Of a DNA stretch of 64,000 nt, positions 8,124-19,277 are shown piece after piece. The notes under the pieces are model-generated. The model was not told the DNA's origin, made no database searches, and worked only from the letters and a program-made list of their open reading frames with translations. Every line of letters begins with the position of its first letter. Within the stretch, counting starts at the first letter, position 1. A program made the translations under genes and the position numbers. The DNA lies in NCBI RefSeq assembly GCF_002077695.1, contig NZ_MWUE01000013.1, forward strand, positions 1 to 64,000, written 5' to 3'. The DNA is from Pantoea latae (GTDB lineage Bacteria > Pseudomonadota > Gammaproteobacteria > Enterobacterales > Enterobacteriaceae).

Positions 8124-9419
8124 TTATTTTTGCCAGATCGCCTGCCAGCCGTGTTCGTCAACGGCGGCGCCCTGCCGGGTAATGAACAGGCCAGGCGCGC
8201 AGACAAGCGTCTGATTGTAATAGATCAGCGGAATACGTTCGCGCTGCCACGGCGGGATCGCCAGTTCCTGCCACACTTTTTTTATCTCCCGTCCGCCGGC
8301 GCGACCGGCCAGATGCACCTCGCCCTGCGCATGAAAACGCACGCTGACCTCTTCATCCGCATCGGGCTGACGCAGCGCCGACGGCGCGCGGTGCGCCAGC
8401 AGCACGCCGAGCTGCTGCGGCAGCAGCAGCGGCTCGCGCCGGTCGGGCCAGGGCAGCAGCCGATCCTTTAGCGCAGCGCAGCGCGGCACCCAGTAGAGCC
8501 GATCGCGGTAGCGGCGCGCCTCCGCCTCGCCAAAGCGTAAGCGCGGCTGCGCGTCCTCGCGGCTCAGCATCACCTCCTGGCGCAGGCGCTGCAGCGCGGC
8601 GCGCGATACCATCGGCGCGCCCTGGCGGGCGATCCAGCGCCGCAGCAGCGCGTTGGCGCGCGTCTCGCTCATCGTTAAAAGCGGCGGAAAATGCAGGCTG
8701 CCGTCCGCCTGCGTCAGCGCGGCCAGCTGCTCCGCCAGCAGCTCGTCCAGCAGCTGCTCCTGCTCGCCACACAGCGCCGCGCTGCGCGCGCAGGCCTCGG
8801 CGAAATGCGGCCAGCGCGCCTGCAGCTCAGGCAGCAGGCGCTGGCGCAAAAAATTGCGGTCGTAGCGCGCGTCCTGGTTGCTTTCGTCTTCGATCCAGCG
8901 CAGCTGATGCTGCCGCGCATAGGCTTCCAGCTGCTGGCGCGACTGGCCGAGCAGCGGGCGCAGCAGCACGCGGCCATAGCGCGTATGGCGCAGCGGCATC
9001 GCCGCCAGCCCGGCTGGCCCGCTGCCGCGCTTCAGCGCCAGCAGCAGCGTTTCGCACTGGTCGTCGAGGTGCTGCGCGGTCAGCAGCAGCTCGTCAGGCT
9101 GCATCGCCGCCGTCAGCGCCTGGTAGCGCGCCGCGCGCGCCGCGCCCTCGACGCCCTGCTCACGCGCGTCGACCTGCACGCGCAGCACCTCGCAGCGCAG
9201 CTGCCAGTCGGCGCACAGCGCCATGCAGTGCGCCGCCCAGCTATCGGCGTTGGGGCTTAATCCATGATGAACATGCAGCGCGCGCAGGCGCGTTTGCGGG
9301 TGCGCCTGCTGCCAGCGCAGCAACTGATGCAGCAATACGGTGGAATCGAGGCCGCCGCTGAACGCCACCACCAGCGCGGCATCGGCGGGCAACAGCGAGG
9401 CGAGACAGGATAAAGACAT
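8124..9419 (-). CDS. tilS: tRNA(Ile)-lysidine synthase TilS
   Basis: Attaches lysine to C34 of the CAU anticodon of a minor tRNA-Ile, changing it from methionine to isoleucine identity; the enzyme is essential. It has 431 residues (E. coli 432). The PP-loop SGGLDS is at 21-26, followed by HVHHGLS. The N-terminal ATPase domain ends near 215, and two C-terminal tRNA-binding domains follow. The region is very GC-rich, giving many open frames on the opposite strand. Confidence 0.95.
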   Translation of the reverse strand: MSLSCLASLLPADAALVVAFSGGLDSTVLLHQLLRWQQAHPQTRLRALHVHHGLSPNADSWAAHCMALCADWQLRCEVLRVQVDAREQGVEGAARAARYQALTAAMQPDELLLTAQHLDDQCETLLLALKRGSGPAGLAAMPLRHTRYGRVLLRPLLGQSRQQLEAYARQHQLRWIEDESNQDARYDRNFLRQRLLPELQARWPHFAEACARSAALCGEQEQLLDELLAEQLAALTQADGSLHFPPLLTMSETRANALLRRWIARQGAPMVSRAALQRLRQEVMLSREDAQPRLRFGEAEARRYRDRLYWVPRCAALKDRLLPWPDRREPLLLPQQLGVLLAHRAPSALRQPDADEEVSVRFHAQGEVHLAGRAGGREIKKVWQELAIPPWQRERIPLIYYNQTLVCAPGLFITRQGAAVDEHGWQAIWQK

Positions 9420-9469
9420 GACGCGTTCCAGATTCAGGGCCGCCGGATGCGGCCCCTGCGCGCGCTATT

Positions 9470-9859
9470 TTACGCCTGATAAAGCTCCAGCGGCAAACCA
9501 TCTGGATCGGCAAAGAAGGTGCACTGCTTGCCGGTCAGATCGTCGATGCGGATCGGCTCGCACACCACCCCTTTTTCCGCCAGCGTGGCGACCGCCGCCG
9601 CGACGTCCGGCACGGTAAAGGCGAGATGGCGCAGGCCGCAGGCTTCAGGATGACTGACGCGCGCCGGCGGCGAAGGAAAAGAGAACAGCTCGATGGTGTA
9701 CTGGCCGTTCAGCGCCAGGTCGCCTTTCCACGAATCGCGCGCCTCGCGGTAAACCTCGCTCATCAGGCTAAAGCCGAGCACGTCGCAGTAAAAGGCCTTA
9801 CTGCGCGCATAATCGGTGGCGATAATGGCGATGTGGTGGACAGAAGATAACTGCAGCAT
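9470..9859 (-). CDS. yaeR: VOC-family protein YaeR (glyoxalase/bleomycin-resistance fold)
   Basis: Metal-dependent vicinal-oxygen-chelate fold protein of 129 residues, the same size as E. coli YaeR. It has paired beta-alpha-beta modules. The likely metal ligands are His (VHHIAI, residue 8-9), Glu (YTIELFSF), His (LRHLAF) and Glu (LPLELYQ). The substrate is not established, and a glyoxalase role is only suggested by the fold. GGAG precedes the ATG by 6 bases. It sits between ldcC and tilS as in E. coli. Confidence 0.9.
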   Translation of the reverse strand: MLQLSSVHHIAIIATDYARSKAFYCDVLGFSLMSEVYREARDSWKGDLALNGQYTIELFSFPSPPARVSHPEACGLRHLAFTVPDVAAAVATLAEKGVVCEPIRIDDLTGKQCTFFADPDGLPLELYQA

Positions 9860-9899
9860 AACGACTCCATGACGGTTTTTTGCTTATCCTGAAGCGTGC

Positions 9900-9939
9900 G
9901 GCAGCGGCTTGCAATGCGCAATTGTCTGAAGCCGCTGCC
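9900..9939 (-). other. long hairpin downstream of lysine decarboxylase gene
   Basis: Perfect 11-base stem GGCAGCGGCTT / AAGCCGCTGCC with an 18-base loop, just after the ldcC stop. It has no T tract on the minus strand; on the plus strand TTTTCCCC follows. It may protect the 3' end of the ldcC transcript or act as a weak terminator. Confidence 0.55.
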
Positions 9940-9946
9940 TTTTCCC

Positions 9947-12085
9947 CTATTTCAGCACGCGCACGCGATAGTCGCCCTCTTCCGTCAGCGTCGCGCCGTG
10001 AATATCGGTCTCAAAGCCGGGATAGTGGCGTCCGATGGTGCAGAGCATCAGCAGGAAGTCGAGCACCGCGCGGCTCTCTTCGGTGATCATCTCGCCCGGC
10101 ATCACCAGCGGCACCCCAGGCGGATAAGGCAGGATCATATTGGCGGAGACGCGGCCTACCAGCTGCTTGAGATCCACGGTTTCCACCTTGCCCTGCACCT
10201 GCTGCTGAAACGCCTGATGCGGCGTCATCTTCATCTCCGGCAGCACGTCGAACGCCTTCAGCATCAGGCGTGGCAGATCGTGCTGGCGGATCAGCTGGTG
10301 GATCCCCTGCGCCAGCGTCTGGATGCGCATATTGCGGTAGAAGTCGGGATCTTCGGCGTAGAGATCCGGCAGCATATTCTTGACCCGCAGGTTGAGATCG
10401 TAGGCGCGCTTGAACTCGGTCAGGCCGCGCAGCACGCTCATCGCCCGCGTCTTGTCGATGCCGATGCTGAACAGAAACAGCAGGTTGTAGGGGCCGGTTT
10501 TCTCTACCACGATGCCGCGCTCATCGAGGAATTTTGCCACCAGCGCCGCCGGGATCCCTTCATCCGCCATCTCGCCCAGCTCGCTCATGCCCGGCGTCAG
10601 GATGGTCACCTTGATCGGATCAAGGTACATATGATCGGCGTCCGCCTGGGTAAAGCCGTGCCACGCTTCGTCGCCCGGCTGGATCGGCCAGCACGCCGCT
10701 TCGTCGACGTGCTCCGGCTGCCAGATATCGAAGAACCAGCTGTCGGACTCCTCGCGCAGCCGCTGGATCTCGCGGCGAAAATGCAGCGCGCGCTCGACGG
10801 AGCGGTTGATCAGCCGCCTGCCGGGATTGCCGCGCAGCATCGCCGCCGCGGTTTCAATCGACGACACAATCGCGTAGTTGGGCGAGGTGGTGGTGTGCAT
10901 CATGTAGGCTTCATTGAAGGTGTGCTCGTCGTAGTCGCCTTTGATATGGATCAGCGAGGCCTGCGAGAAGGCCGCCAGCAGCTTGTGGGTCGACTGGGTT
11001 TCATAGATCACCTTGCCGGGCGTGCGCTCGCCGCTCATGCCGCTTTTGCCGGCATAGATGGGATGGAAGTTGGTATAGGGCACCCAGGCGGAGTCGAAAT
11101 GGATCGACGGCACCTCCAGCGTCTGCTTGATGTACTGCGTGTTGTAGAGCAGGCCGTCGTAGGTGGAGTTGGTGATCACCGCGTGCACCGGCCAGCTGGC
11201 GCGCGGCGTCGCCGCCACTTTTTGCTCAATGCTGGCGCGGGTAAACTCCCGCTTCGGAATGCCGCCGAGAATGCCCAGCGCGTTGCGCGTCGGCTTCAGC
11301 CAGATCGGCACGATATCGCTCATCATCAGCAGATGGGTCAGCGACTTGTGGCAGTTGCGGTCGATCAATACCGTGCTGCCCGTCGGCGCGGCGTACATGC
11401 CGACGATTTTATTCGAGGTCGAGGTGCCGTTGGTCACCATGTAGCTCTGCTCGGCGCCAAAGGTGCGCGCCACGTACTCTTCCGCCTCCAGATGCGGACC
11501 GGTGTGATCGAGCAGCGACCCCAGCTCGGTGACCGAGATAGAGATATCCGCCTTCAGGGTGTTGGCGCCGAAAAAGTCGTAGAACAGCGTGCCGACCGGG
11601 CTTTTTTGAAAGGCGGTGCCGCCCATGTGGCCCGGCGTGCAGAAGGTATATTTCCCCTCTTTCACATAGGTAAACAGCGCCTTGGTCAGCGGCGGCGTAA
11701 TGTGATCGATGTAGTCGTCGGTGTACTGGCGGATATGCAGCGCGATATCGTCCGCGGCGTTCAGCGCATATTCAAAGAAGTGCAGCGCCATGCGCATCTC
11801 GTTGATGCTGACGTCCATCTGCGAATGGGTGTTGATAAAGGCATAGAGCGGCAGGTATTCGTTGAGCTGGTTGATGTCGGCGCACAGCGCCGGACTGTTG
11901 TGCGCGTCCCAGTCGAAGATCACGCCGCAGACGCGCGGGTTGTGCTCTATCAGCTTCAGCAGGTCGTCGATATTTTTGGGGTAAACCGGGTGAAAGCCCT
12001 GCTGCGTCAGCGCCGTCTCCAGCTCGCGCAGCGGTTCGTCTTTATAGAAAACGCCGTGTGAGCCCATGATCGCCAGAATATTCAA
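9947..12085 (-). CDS. ldcC: lysine decarboxylase (LdcC/LdcI type)
   Basis: PLP-dependent decarboxylation of lysine to cadaverine and CO2. It has 712 residues (E. coli LdcC 713): an N-terminal wing domain to about 130, the aminotransferase-fold core with the PLP lysine in QSTHK near residue 367, and a C-terminal domain with VSANMILPYPPG. I use ldcC rather than cadA because the gene sits next to accA as E. coli ldcC does and no cadB is adjacent. The start appears to be TTG, with GGAGG 6 bases upstream. E. coli ldcC is weakly expressed; whether this one is cannot be told. Confidence 0.93.
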   Translation of the reverse strand: MNILAIMGSHGVFYKDEPLRELETALTQQGFHPVYPKNIDDLLKLIEHNPRVCGVIFDWDAHNSPALCADINQLNEYLPLYAFINTHSQMDVSINEMRMALHFFEYALNAADDIALHIRQYTDDYIDHITPPLTKALFTYVKEGKYTFCTPGHMGGTAFQKSPVGTLFYDFFGANTLKADISISVTELGSLLDHTGPHLEAEEYVARTFGAEQSYMVTNGTSTSNKIVGMYAAPTGSTVLIDRNCHKSLTHLLMMSDIVPIWLKPTRNALGILGGIPKREFTRASIEQKVAATPRASWPVHAVITNSTYDGLLYNTQYIKQTLEVPSIHFDSAWVPYTNFHPIYAGKSGMSGERTPGKVIYETQSTHKLLAAFSQASLIHIKGDYDEHTFNEAYMMHTTTSPNYAIVSSIETAAAMLRGNPGRRLINRSVERALHFRREIQRLREESDSWFFDIWQPEHVDEAACWPIQPGDEAWHGFTQADADHMYLDPIKVTILTPGMSELGEMADEGIPAALVAKFLDERGIVVEKTGPYNLLFLFSIGIDKTRAMSVLRGLTEFKRAYDLNLRVKNMLPDLYAEDPDFYRNMRIQTLAQGIHQLIRQHDLPRLMLKAFDVLPEMKMTPHQAFQQQVQGKVETVDLKQLVGRVSANMILPYPPGVPLVMPGEMITEESRAVLDFLLMLCTIGRHYPGFETDIHGATLTEEGDYRVRVLK

Positions 12086-12187
12086 TGCGCACCTCCCTTT
12101 TAATGTGCACTGCTAAGCATAGCGAAGAGTGGCGGTCGGCTGCTGTCGGAATGCTCCTCTCCTTTGCCAGACGGCCGCGTGCGGGCA

Positions 12188-12214
12188 TAAAAAAAGCGGA
12201 CCGGAGTCCGCTTT
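12188..12214 (-). terminator. terminator of the accA transcript
   Basis: On the minus strand, AAAGCGGAC / GTCCGCTTT closes over a short loop and runs into seven T. It lies 18 bases beyond the accA stop and marks the end of the long lpx-dnaE-accA block. Confidence 0.88.
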
Positions 12215-12231
12215 CTCAGGCTACTGCGCGA

Positions 12232-13188
12232 TTACGCGTAGCCGTAGCTCATCAGACGCTGATAGCGACGGTCGAGCAGCTCTTCGGTGCTCAGGGTGTC
12301 GAGATCGGCGAGATCCGCCAGCAGCTGGTTTTTCAGCGCCAGCGCCATATCCACCGGCTGACGATGCGCGCCGCCCAGCGGCTCCGGAATGATGGAGTCG
12401 ATCAGCTTCAGCTCTTTCAAACGGTTAGCCGTGATGCCCATCGCTTCTGCCGCCAGCGGGGCTTTATCCGCGCTTTTCCACAGAATCGAGGCGCAGCCTT
12501 CCGGCGAGATCACCGAGTAGGTGCTGTACTGCAGCATATTCACTTTGTCGCCGACGCCGATCGCCAGCGCGCCGCCTGAGCCGCCTTCGCCGATCACGGT
12601 GCAGATCACCGGGATTTTCAGGCCGGACATTTCACGCAGGTTGCGGGCGATCGCTTCCGACTGGCCGCGCTCTTCCGCGCCAACGCCCGGATAGGCGCCC
12701 GGCGTGTCGATAAAGGTGATCAGCGGCATTTTAAAGCGCTCGGCCATCTCCATCAGACGCAGCGCTTTACGGTAGCCTTCCGGCGCCGGCATGCCGAAGT
12801 TGCGGCGGATTTTCTCTTTGGTTTCGCGACCTTTTTGATGACCAATGACCATCACCGGGCGGCCGTCGAGACGGGCGATGCCGCCGACGATCGCTTTGTC
12901 GTCGGCGTAGGCGCGGTCGCCAGCCAGCTCGTCAAAGTCGTCAAAAGCGTTGCGAAGATAGTCCAGCGTATAAGGACGCAGCGGATGGCGCGCCAGCTGC
13001 GCGACCTGCCATGCGCCTAAATCGGCGAAGATTTTGCGGGTCAGCTCGACGCTTTTCTCGCGCAGACGCTGCACTTCTTCGTCCAGATTAATGTGTTTAT
13101 CATCCTGACGACCAATCGACGTGAGCGAATCAATTTTCGCTTCAAGTTCGGCGATTGGCTGTTCAAAATCCAGGTAATTAAGACTCAT
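12232..13188 (-). CDS. accA: acetyl-CoA carboxylase carboxyltransferase subunit alpha
   Basis: With AccD it moves the carboxyl group from carboxybiotin to acetyl-CoA, making malonyl-CoA for fatty-acid synthesis. It has 318 residues (E. coli 319) of crotonase fold, with conserved GHQKGR and [10 protein letters not shown] and the glycine-rich [15 protein letters not shown]. It is 12 bases downstream of dnaE and last in the macro-operon. In E. coli this gene likewise follows the lipid A genes and dnaE. Confidence 0.97.
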   Translation of the reverse strand: MSLNYLDFEQPIAELEAKIDSLTSIGRQDDKHINLDEEVQRLREKSVELTRKIFADLGAWQVAQLARHPLRPYTLDYLRNAFDDFDELAGDRAYADDKAIVGGIARLDGRPVMVIGHQKGRETKEKIRRNFGMPAPEGYRKALRLMEMAERFKMPLITFIDTPGAYPGVGAEERGQSEAIARNLREMSGLKIPVICTVIGEGGSGGALAIGVGDKVNMLQYSTYSVISPEGCASILWKSADKAPLAAEAMGITANRLKELKLIDSIIPEPLGGAHRQPVDMALALKNQLLADLADLDTLSTEELLDRRYQRLMSYGYA

Positions 13189-13200
13189 AATGTTCCTGTT

Positions 13201-16200
13201 TTAGTCAAACTCCAGTTCAACCTGCTCCGACCCTATCAACGAGCGCAACTCGTTGAGCAGGCGATCGCTGGGCGAAATACGCCACGCTGCACCAAAGCGT
13301 AGCTTCGCTCGCGCGTCGGCTCTCTGGTAGTAGAGATTCACCGGAATCGTCCCTGAGCGATGGGGCTCAAGGGACTGGCGGAGCCGGTTTAATAGCTGGT
13401 CATCAATTTGCCTGTCCGTCAGCGAGATAGCAAGTCCACGCGCGTATTTTTCGCGCGCTTCGTCAATGTCCATGACTTCTCGGGCGGTCATTTTAAGGCC
13501 GCCGCTAAAATCATCAAAGCTGACCTGTCCGCTGACGATCAGGATACGGTCTTTCTCCAGCAGCTGCTGGTATTTGTCTAACGCATCGGTAAATAACATC
13601 ACCTCCAGACGGCCGGAACGGTCGTCCAGAGTACAGATACCAATTCGGTTGCCGCGCTTGGTCACCATCACGCGCGCCGCCACCACCAGACCGGCGGCGA
13701 CGGTAATTTTACCACGCTCGGTAGGATGCATGTCCTTCAGGCGCATGCCGCCTACATAGCGTTCGATCTCTTTCAGATACTGATTGATCGGATGGCCGGT
13801 GAGATAGAGGCCGAGCGTTTCGCGCTCGCCGTCCAGCTGCACCTGCTCGGGCCACGGCGTGACGCTGGCGTAGGATTTCTCCACCTGCTCTGGCTCTTCC
13901 GCCAGCACGCCGAACATGTCGGCCTGGCCGATCGCCTCCGCTTTGGCGTGCTGATCCGCCGCTTTCAGCGCGTCGCCGAGCGAGCTCATCAGCGCCGCGC
14001 GATGCGGGCCGAGGCGGTCGAAGGCGCCCGACATGATCAGCTTCTCCATCACGCGGCGGTTGATCTTTTTGGTATCGGTACGCGCGCAGAGATCGAACAG
14101 CTCGCGGAAGTAGCCGTCCTGGTTGCGCGCCTCGAGGATCGCCTCGATCGGGCCTTCGCCGACGCCTTTAATGGCGCCGATGCCGTAGACGATCTCATTG
14201 TCGTCGTTGACGTGAAACTGGTAGAGGCCGGAGTTGATATCGGGCGGCAGCACCTTCAGGCCCATGCGCCAGCACTCATCCACCAGGCCGACCACCTTCT
14301 CGGTGTTGTCCATATCGGCGGTCATTACCGCCGCCATAAATTCGGCCGGATAGTGCGCCTTCAGCCACAGCGTCTGGTAGGAGACCAGCGCATAGGCGGC
14401 GGAGTGCGACTTGTTGAAGCCGTAGCCGGCGAACTTTTCCACCAGGTCGAAGATCTTCATCGACAGCTCGCCGTCGATGCCCATGCTCTCCGCGCCCTCT
14501 TTAAACACCGAGCGCTGCTTGGCCATCTCTTCCGGTTTCTTTTTACCCATGGCGCGACGCAGCATATCCGCGCCGCCCAGGGTGTAGCCGGAGAGCACCT
14601 GAGCGATCTGCATCACCTGCTCCTGATAGAGGATGATGCCGTAGGTGGGTTCAAGCACCGGCTTCAGGCTTTCATGCTGCCACTGAATATCGGGATAGGA
14701 GATCGCCTCGCGGCCGTGCTTACGGTCGATAAAGTTATCCACCATGCCCGACTGCAGCGGGCCGGGACGGAACAGCGCCACCAGCGCGATCATATCCTCG
14801 AAGCAGTCTGGCTTCAGGCGTTTGATCAGGTCTTTCATGCCGCGCGATTCAAGCTGGAACACCGCCGTGGTTTCCGCGCGCTGCAGCATGTCGAAGCTTT
14901 TTTTATCATCCAGCGGGATGGCGGCGATATCGATCGGCGGCAGGCCCTGCTTCTCCCGGCGCGGGTTGATCATCTTCAGCGCCCAGTCGATGATGGTCAG
15001 GGTGCGCAGCCCAAGGAAGTCGAACTTCACCAGACCGGCGTACTCAACGTCGTTCTTGTCGAACTGCGTCACCGGATGGTTGCCGTTTTCGTCACAGTAG
15101 AGCGGCGCGAAGTCGGTAATCTGCGTCGGGGCGATCACCACGCCACCGGCGTGCTTACCGGCGTTGCGCGTTACGCCTTCCAGCTTGCGCGCCATGTCGA
15201 TCAGCGCCTTGACCTCTTCGTCCGCGTCGTACATCTCTGGCAGCTGCGGCTCGACGGCGAAGGCTTTCTCCAGCGTCATGCCGGGATCGGGCGGGATCAG
15301 CTTGGAGATGCGGTCGACAAAGCCGTAGGGATGACCCAGCACGCGGCCGACGTCGCGGATCACCGCTTTCGCCGCCATGGTGCCGAAGGTGATGATCTGC
15401 GACACCGCCTCGCGCCCGTACATCTCGGCGACGTGGTCGATCACCTGGTCGCGCTTCTCCATACAGAAGTCGACGTCGAAGTCAGGCATCGAGACACGTT
15501 CTGGATTAAGGAAGCGTTCGAACAGCAGGTCGAACTCCAGCGGATCGAGATCGGTGATCTTCAGCGCGTAGGCGACCAGCGAACCGGCGCCCGAGCCGCG
15601 TCCCGGCCCGACCGGAATGCCGTTATCTTTCGACCACTGGATAAACTCCATCACGATCAGGAAGTAGCCAGGGAAGCCCATCTGGTTGATTACGTTAAGC
15701 TCGATCTCCAGACGCTCGTCATATTCCGGCCGTTTCTGAGCGCGCTCTTCCGCATCAGGAAAGAGAAACTCAAGGCGCTCTTCCAGCCCTTCGCGCGACT
15801 TCATCACCAGAAAATCTTCGGTGCTCATGTCGCCGGTCGGGAACTGCGGCAGGAAATATTCGCCGAGGCGCACCGTCACGTTGCAGCGCTTAGCAATCTC
15901 TACGCTGTTTTCCAGCGCTTCCGGGATGTCCGAGAACAGCTCGCACATCTCCTCTTCGCTGCGCATATATTGCTGAGGGCTGTAGTTGCGCGGCCGTTTG
16001 GGATCGTCGAGCGTGTAGCCGTCATGGATCGCCACGCGGATTTCATGGGCGTCGAAATCCTCTTCATTGAGGAAGCAGACCTCGTTGGTGGCGACCACCG
16101 GCACGCCTTCGGCGATGGCGAGTTCGACCGCGGCATGCAGATAGCTCTCCTCGTCGGCGCGGCCGGTGCGGGTCAGCTCAAGGTAGTAGCGATCGGGGAA

Positions 16201-16683
16201 ATGGGTCTGATAAAAGCTCAGGCACTGCGCCACCAGCGCGTTGTTGCCGCGCAGCAGGCTGCGGCCGACGTCGCCGCGACGGCCGCCGGAGAGCAGGATC
16301 AGGCCTTCGCCCAGCTCCAGCAGCCAGTCGCGGTCGATCACCGGGCCGGCAATGCCGTAGCCGCGCTGATAGGCGCGCGAGATCAGCAGCGTCAGGTTCT
16401 GATAGCCGGTATTGTTGGCGGCCAGCACGGTGAGCTGCGTCAGCTCATCGCCCATCAGCTCGCTGGCGACGTTAAAGTCCGCGCCGATAATCGGTTTGAT
16501 CCCCGCGCCGTGCGCGCTGCCGTAGAAACGCACCAGCCCGCACAGGTTCATGAAATCCGTAATCGCGATGGCCGGCATGCCGAGCGCAGCCGCCTTTTTG
16601 ACCAGCGGCCCGGTTTTCGCCAGACCATCGACCATGGAGTAGTCACTGTGGACACGCAGATGTATAAAACGGGGTTCAGCCAT
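13201..16683 (-). CDS. dnaE: DNA polymerase III alpha subunit
   Basis: Catalytic subunit of the replicative polymerase. It has 1160 residues, as in E. coli. The N-terminal PHP domain begins [13 protein letters not shown]. The C-family palm has PDFDVDF near residues 400-406 carrying catalytic aspartates, with a third near 555. The beta-clamp-binding QADMF motif is near 920, with OB and C-terminal tau-binding domains after it. It is 12 bases upstream of accA and 31 bases downstream of rnhB. A very long open frame on the opposite strand is a codon-bias artefact. Confidence 0.98.
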   Translation of the reverse strand: MAEPRFIHLRVHSDYSMVDGLAKTGPLVKKAAALGMPAIAITDFMNLCGLVRFYGSAHGAGIKPIIGADFNVASELMGDELTQLTVLAANNTGYQNLTLLISRAYQRGYGIAGPVIDRDWLLELGEGLILLSGGRRGDVGRSLLRGNNALVAQCLSFYQTHFPDRYYLELTRTGRADEESYLHAAVELAIAEGVPVVATNEVCFLNEEDFDAHEIRVAIHDGYTLDDPKRPRNYSPQQYMRSEEEMCELFSDIPEALENSVEIAKRCNVTVRLGEYFLPQFPTGDMSTEDFLVMKSREGLEERLEFLFPDAEERAQKRPEYDERLEIELNVINQMGFPGYFLIVMEFIQWSKDNGIPVGPGRGSGAGSLVAYALKITDLDPLEFDLLFERFLNPERVSMPDFDVDFCMEKRDQVIDHVAEMYGREAVSQIITFGTMAAKAVIRDVGRVLGHPYGFVDRISKLIPPDPGMTLEKAFAVEPQLPEMYDADEEVKALIDMARKLEGVTRNAGKHAGGVVIAPTQITDFAPLYCDENGNHPVTQFDKNDVEYAGLVKFDFLGLRTLTIIDWALKMINPRREKQGLPPIDIAAIPLDDKKSFDMLQRAETTAVFQLESRGMKDLIKRLKPDCFEDMIALVALFRPGPLQSGMVDNFIDRKHGREAISYPDIQWQHESLKPVLEPTYGIILYQEQVMQIAQVLSGYTLGGADMLRRAMGKKKPEEMAKQRSVFKEGAESMGIDGELSMKIFDLVEKFAGYGFNKSHSAAYALVSYQTLWLKAHYPAEFMAAVMTADMDNTEKVVGLVDECWRMGLKVLPPDINSGLYQFHVNDDNEIVYGIGAIKGVGEGPIEAILEARNQDGYFRELFDLCARTDTKKINRRVMEKLIMSGAFDRLGPHRAALMSSLGDALKAADQHAKAEAIGQADMFGVLAEEPEQVEKSYASVTPWPEQVQLDGERETLGLYLTGHPINQYLKEIERYVGGMRLKDMHPTERGKITVAAGLVVAARVMVTKRGNRIGICTLDDRSGRLEVMLFTDALDKYQQLLEKDRILIVSGQVSFDDFSGGLKMTAREVMDIDEAREKYARGLAISLTDRQIDDQLLNRLRQSLEPHRSGTIPVNLYYQRADARAKLRFGAAWRISPSDRLLNELRSLIGSEQVELEFD

Positions 16684-16714
16684 ATCGGTTTCCGGTTAAA
16701 ACAGCGTCAGGCGA

Positions 16715-17341
16715 TTAAAGCGGTGCCGGCTGGCCAGCGGCCAGCACTTCAGCGTCGATCAGGGCGTTGCGCACCGGCGCAAAGCTGCGGCGATGATGCG
16801 GCGTGGCGCCGTGCTGCGTCAGCTTTTCCATATGCAGCGCAGTGGGGTAGCCTTTATGCTGGGCGAAGCCATATTGCGGGAACAGCCGATCCAGCGCCGC
16901 CATTTCGCGGTCGCGCGTCACCTTGGCGATAATCGACGCCGCGCTGATTTCAGCCACCAGGCTGTCGCCTTTCACCACCGCCTGCGACGGCATCGGCAGC
17001 GCCGGGCAGCGGTTGCCGTCCACCAGTACGAAATCGGGCGTCAGGGCCAGGCCCGCCACCGCGCGCTGCATCGCCAGCATGGTGGCGTGCAGAATATTGA
17101 GCTGATCAATTTCGTCCGGCTCGGCGCGGCCGAGGCTCCACGCCAGCGCGTTCTCCTTGATCTCGTCGAATAACGCCAGGCGGCGCTTTTCCGACAGCTT
17201 TTTCGAGTCCGCAAGGCCCTGAATCGGCCTGGCGGGATCGAGGATCACCGCTGCCGTTACCACTGCGCCAACCAGCGGGCCGCGGCCCACTTCGTCGACG
17301 CCTGCGATCAGGCGGGCAGCGGGATAGATAAACTCAGCCAT
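16715..17341 (-). CDS. rnhB: ribonuclease HII
   Basis: Cuts the RNA strand of RNA-DNA hybrids and removes misincorporated ribonucleotides from DNA. It has 208 residues (E. coli 198); the catalytic Asp16-Glu17 pair is in AGVDEVGRG, with further acidic residues in LVDGN and AKVTRD. I chose the ATG at 17341 because it gives the conserved N-terminus MAEFIYP and overlaps lpxB by 8 bases. Upstream in-frame sequence is the lpxB 3' end. Confidence 0.96.
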   Translation of the reverse strand: MAEFIYPAARLIAGVDEVGRGPLVGAVVTAAVILDPARPIQGLADSKKLSEKRRLALFDEIKENALAWSLGRAEPDEIDQLNILHATMLAMQRAVAGLALTPDFVLVDGNRCPALPMPSQAVVKGDSLVAEISAASIIAKVTRDREMAALDRLFPQYGFAQHKGYPTALHMEKLTQHGATPHHRRSFAPVRNALIDAEVLAAGQPAPL

Positions 17342-18482
17342 GGGCGATCTCCAGTACGGCGTCCGCTGCCTGTTCATCTGCGTTCCAGCGGATCTGCTGA
17401 TGCAGCTCGCTAAAGGTCGCGAGCAGCGCATCGCGCTCTGGGCCGGCGTGCAGCAGCGGATCGAGCGCCGCCGCCAGCGCGTGCGGTTCGCACTCGTCCT
17501 GCAGCAGCTCTTTCACCAGTTCGCGTCCCGCCAGCAGGTTCGGCAGCGAGACGTAAGGCGTTTTCACCAGCCGCTTCGCCAGCCAGAAGGTCGAGGGCTT
17601 CATGCGGTAGCCGACCACCATCGGACATTTTGCCAGCATACACTCCAGCGCGGCGGTGCCGGATGCCAGAATCGCGGCGTCGCTCGCAATCATCGCCTCG
17701 CGCCCTTTGCCATCCAGCAGATGCATCGGCAGCTCTGGGGCAACCTCGGCTTTGATCTGCTCGAACTGCACGCGACGTTTCGCATTGACCAGCGGCACCA
17801 CAATCTCCAGCGTCGGATAGCGCACGCGCAGCAGCTGCGCCGCGCGTAAAAAGTCGGCGCTGAGCATCTCGACTTCCGCATGGCGGCTGCCGGGCAGCAG
17901 CGCAAGGCAGATCGCCTCGTCGGCAATGCCGAGTTCGCGCCGCGCGGCCGCTTTGTCCGGCTGCAGCGGCATCGCATCCGCCATGGTGTGGCCGATAAAG
18001 CGGCACGGCACGTTGAAGCGATCGTAAAAGGCTTTTTCAAACGGCAGAAAAGCGAGCACCAGATCGGTGTTGCGGCCGATTTTAAACACGCGCTTTTGTC
18101 GCCAGGCCCAGACCGAGGGGCTGACGTAGTGAATGGTGCGAATGTTGTTGCGCTTGAGCCGCCCTTCCAGTCGGATATTGAAATCGGGCGCGTCGATGCC
18201 GACGAAAACGTCGGGCTTGAGATCGGTAAAGCGCTGCGTCAGGTCGCGGCCGATTTTCATCAGGCGCGGCAGACGGCCCAGCACTTCGACAATGCCCATT
18301 ACCGCCAGCTCTTCCATCTCATACCAGACTTCGCAGCCTTCGGCCTGCATGCGCGGGCCGGCCACGCCGACGAATCGGGCATCGGGATGACGCGCTTTGA
18401 GCGCGCGGATCAGGCCGGCGCCAAGAATATCGCCGGAGGTTTCTCCGGCGACCAGGGCTATCGTAAGGGGACGCACTGACAT
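17334..18482 (-). CDS. lpxB: lipid-A-disaccharide synthase
   Basis: GT19 glycosyltransferase that joins UDP-diacylglucosamine and lipid X into the lipid A disaccharide at the inner membrane. It has 382 residues, identical in length to E. coli. It has N-terminal [18 protein letters not shown] near 150, [11 protein letters not shown] near 200 and SGTAALE near 290. It starts 3 bases after lpxA and its last bases overlap rnhB, so coupling is likely. Confidence 0.97.
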   Translation of the reverse strand: MSVRPLTIALVAGETSGDILGAGLIRALKARHPDARFVGVAGPRMQAEGCEVWYEMEELAVMGIVEVLGRLPRLMKIGRDLTQRFTDLKPDVFVGIDAPDFNIRLEGRLKRNNIRTIHYVSPSVWAWRQKRVFKIGRNTDLVLAFLPFEKAFYDRFNVPCRFIGHTMADAMPLQPDKAAARRELGIADEAICLALLPGSRHAEVEMLSADFLRAAQLLRVRYPTLEIVVPLVNAKRRVQFEQIKAEVAPELPMHLLDGKGREAMIASDAAILASGTAALECMLAKCPMVVGYRMKPSTFWLAKRLVKTPYVSLPNLLAGRELVKELLQDECEPHALAAALDPLLHAGPERDALLATFSELHQQIRWNADEQAADAVLEIAHG

Positions 18483-18485
18483 GAA

Positions 18486-19274
18486 TTAACGAATCAACCC
18501 ACGCGTTGAACGGGCGAAGAAGTCGTAGAACGGCTGCACTTCGCTGTGCTGCTTCGCCAGCGCTTCGATCTCCGGCTTCGCTTCGTCCAGCGTTTTATTG
18601 CTGCGGTAGAGCACTTTATAGGCGTTGCGAATGGCGTGCAGCGCCTCTTTGCTGAAGCCGCGGCGCTTCAGGCCTTCGATGTTGATGCCGAACGGCGTCG
18701 CGTGGTTGCCCTGCGCGATAACGTACGGCGGCACATCCTGCGCCACGCCTGAACAACCGCCCACCATCACGTGCGCGCCGATAGTGCACCACTGATGCAC
18801 CGCCGTCATGCCGCCGATAATCGCAAAGTCGTCCACGGTGACGTGGCCGCCCAGCGTGGCGTTGTTGGCGAAAATGCAGCGGTTGCCGATCACGCAGTCA
18901 TGGGCGATATGCGCATTCACCATCAGCAGGTTATCGCTGCCGATGGTGGTCACGCCGCCGCCCTGCACGGTGCCGCGATGAATGGTAACGCTCTCGCGGA
19001 TGCGGTTGCGGTCGCCTACTTCAACGCGCGTCGGCTCGCCGGCGTATTTGAGATCCTGGTTCACTTCGCCGATAGAGGCGAACTGATAGATCTGGTTATC
19101 TTTCCCGATGCGCGTGTGGCCGTTGATAACCACATGCGACTTCAGGACCGTGCCTTCACCGATCTCTACATGGGCGCCGATAAAGCAGAACGGGCCGATA
19201 TGCACGTTGGGGCCGATAACGGCGCCCTCTTCGATGACGGAACTGGCATGGATGGTGGCGGTTGGATCAATCAC
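18486..19274 (-). CDS. lpxA: UDP-N-acetylglucosamine acyltransferase
   Basis: First step of lipid A synthesis: transfers 3-hydroxyacyl from acyl carrier protein to O3 of UDP-GlcNAc. It has 262 residues (E. coli 262). The left-handed beta-helix of hexapeptide repeats fills residues 1 to about 190; the catalytic histidine is in NAHIAHDC near 122-125, and a helical C-terminal domain follows. The start is GTG, as in E. coli. It is 3 bases downstream of fabZ. Confidence 0.97.
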   Translation of the reverse strand: MIDPTATIHASSVIEEGAVIGPNVHIGPFCFIGAHVEIGEGTVLKSHVVINGHTRIGKDNQIYQFASIGEVNQDLKYAGEPTRVEVGDRNRIRESVTIHRGTVQGGGVTTIGSDNLLMVNAHIAHDCVIGNRCIFANNATLGGHVTVDDFAIIGGMTAVHQWCTIGAHVMVGGCSGVAQDVPPYVIAQGNHATPFGINIEGLKRRGFSKEALHAIRNAYKVLYRSNKTLDEAKPEIEALAKQHSEVQPFYDFFARSTRGLIR

Positions 19275-19277
19275 AGA

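Noticed and set aside
13726-16932. Open frame of over 1000 codons on the plus strand, opposite dnaE
   Set aside because: It is an exact antisense shadow of dnaE and part of rnhB, His/Arg/Gln/Val-rich, with no ribosome site or homology. GC-biased third positions create such frames, and similar ones lie opposite ldcC, bamA, glnD and proS.
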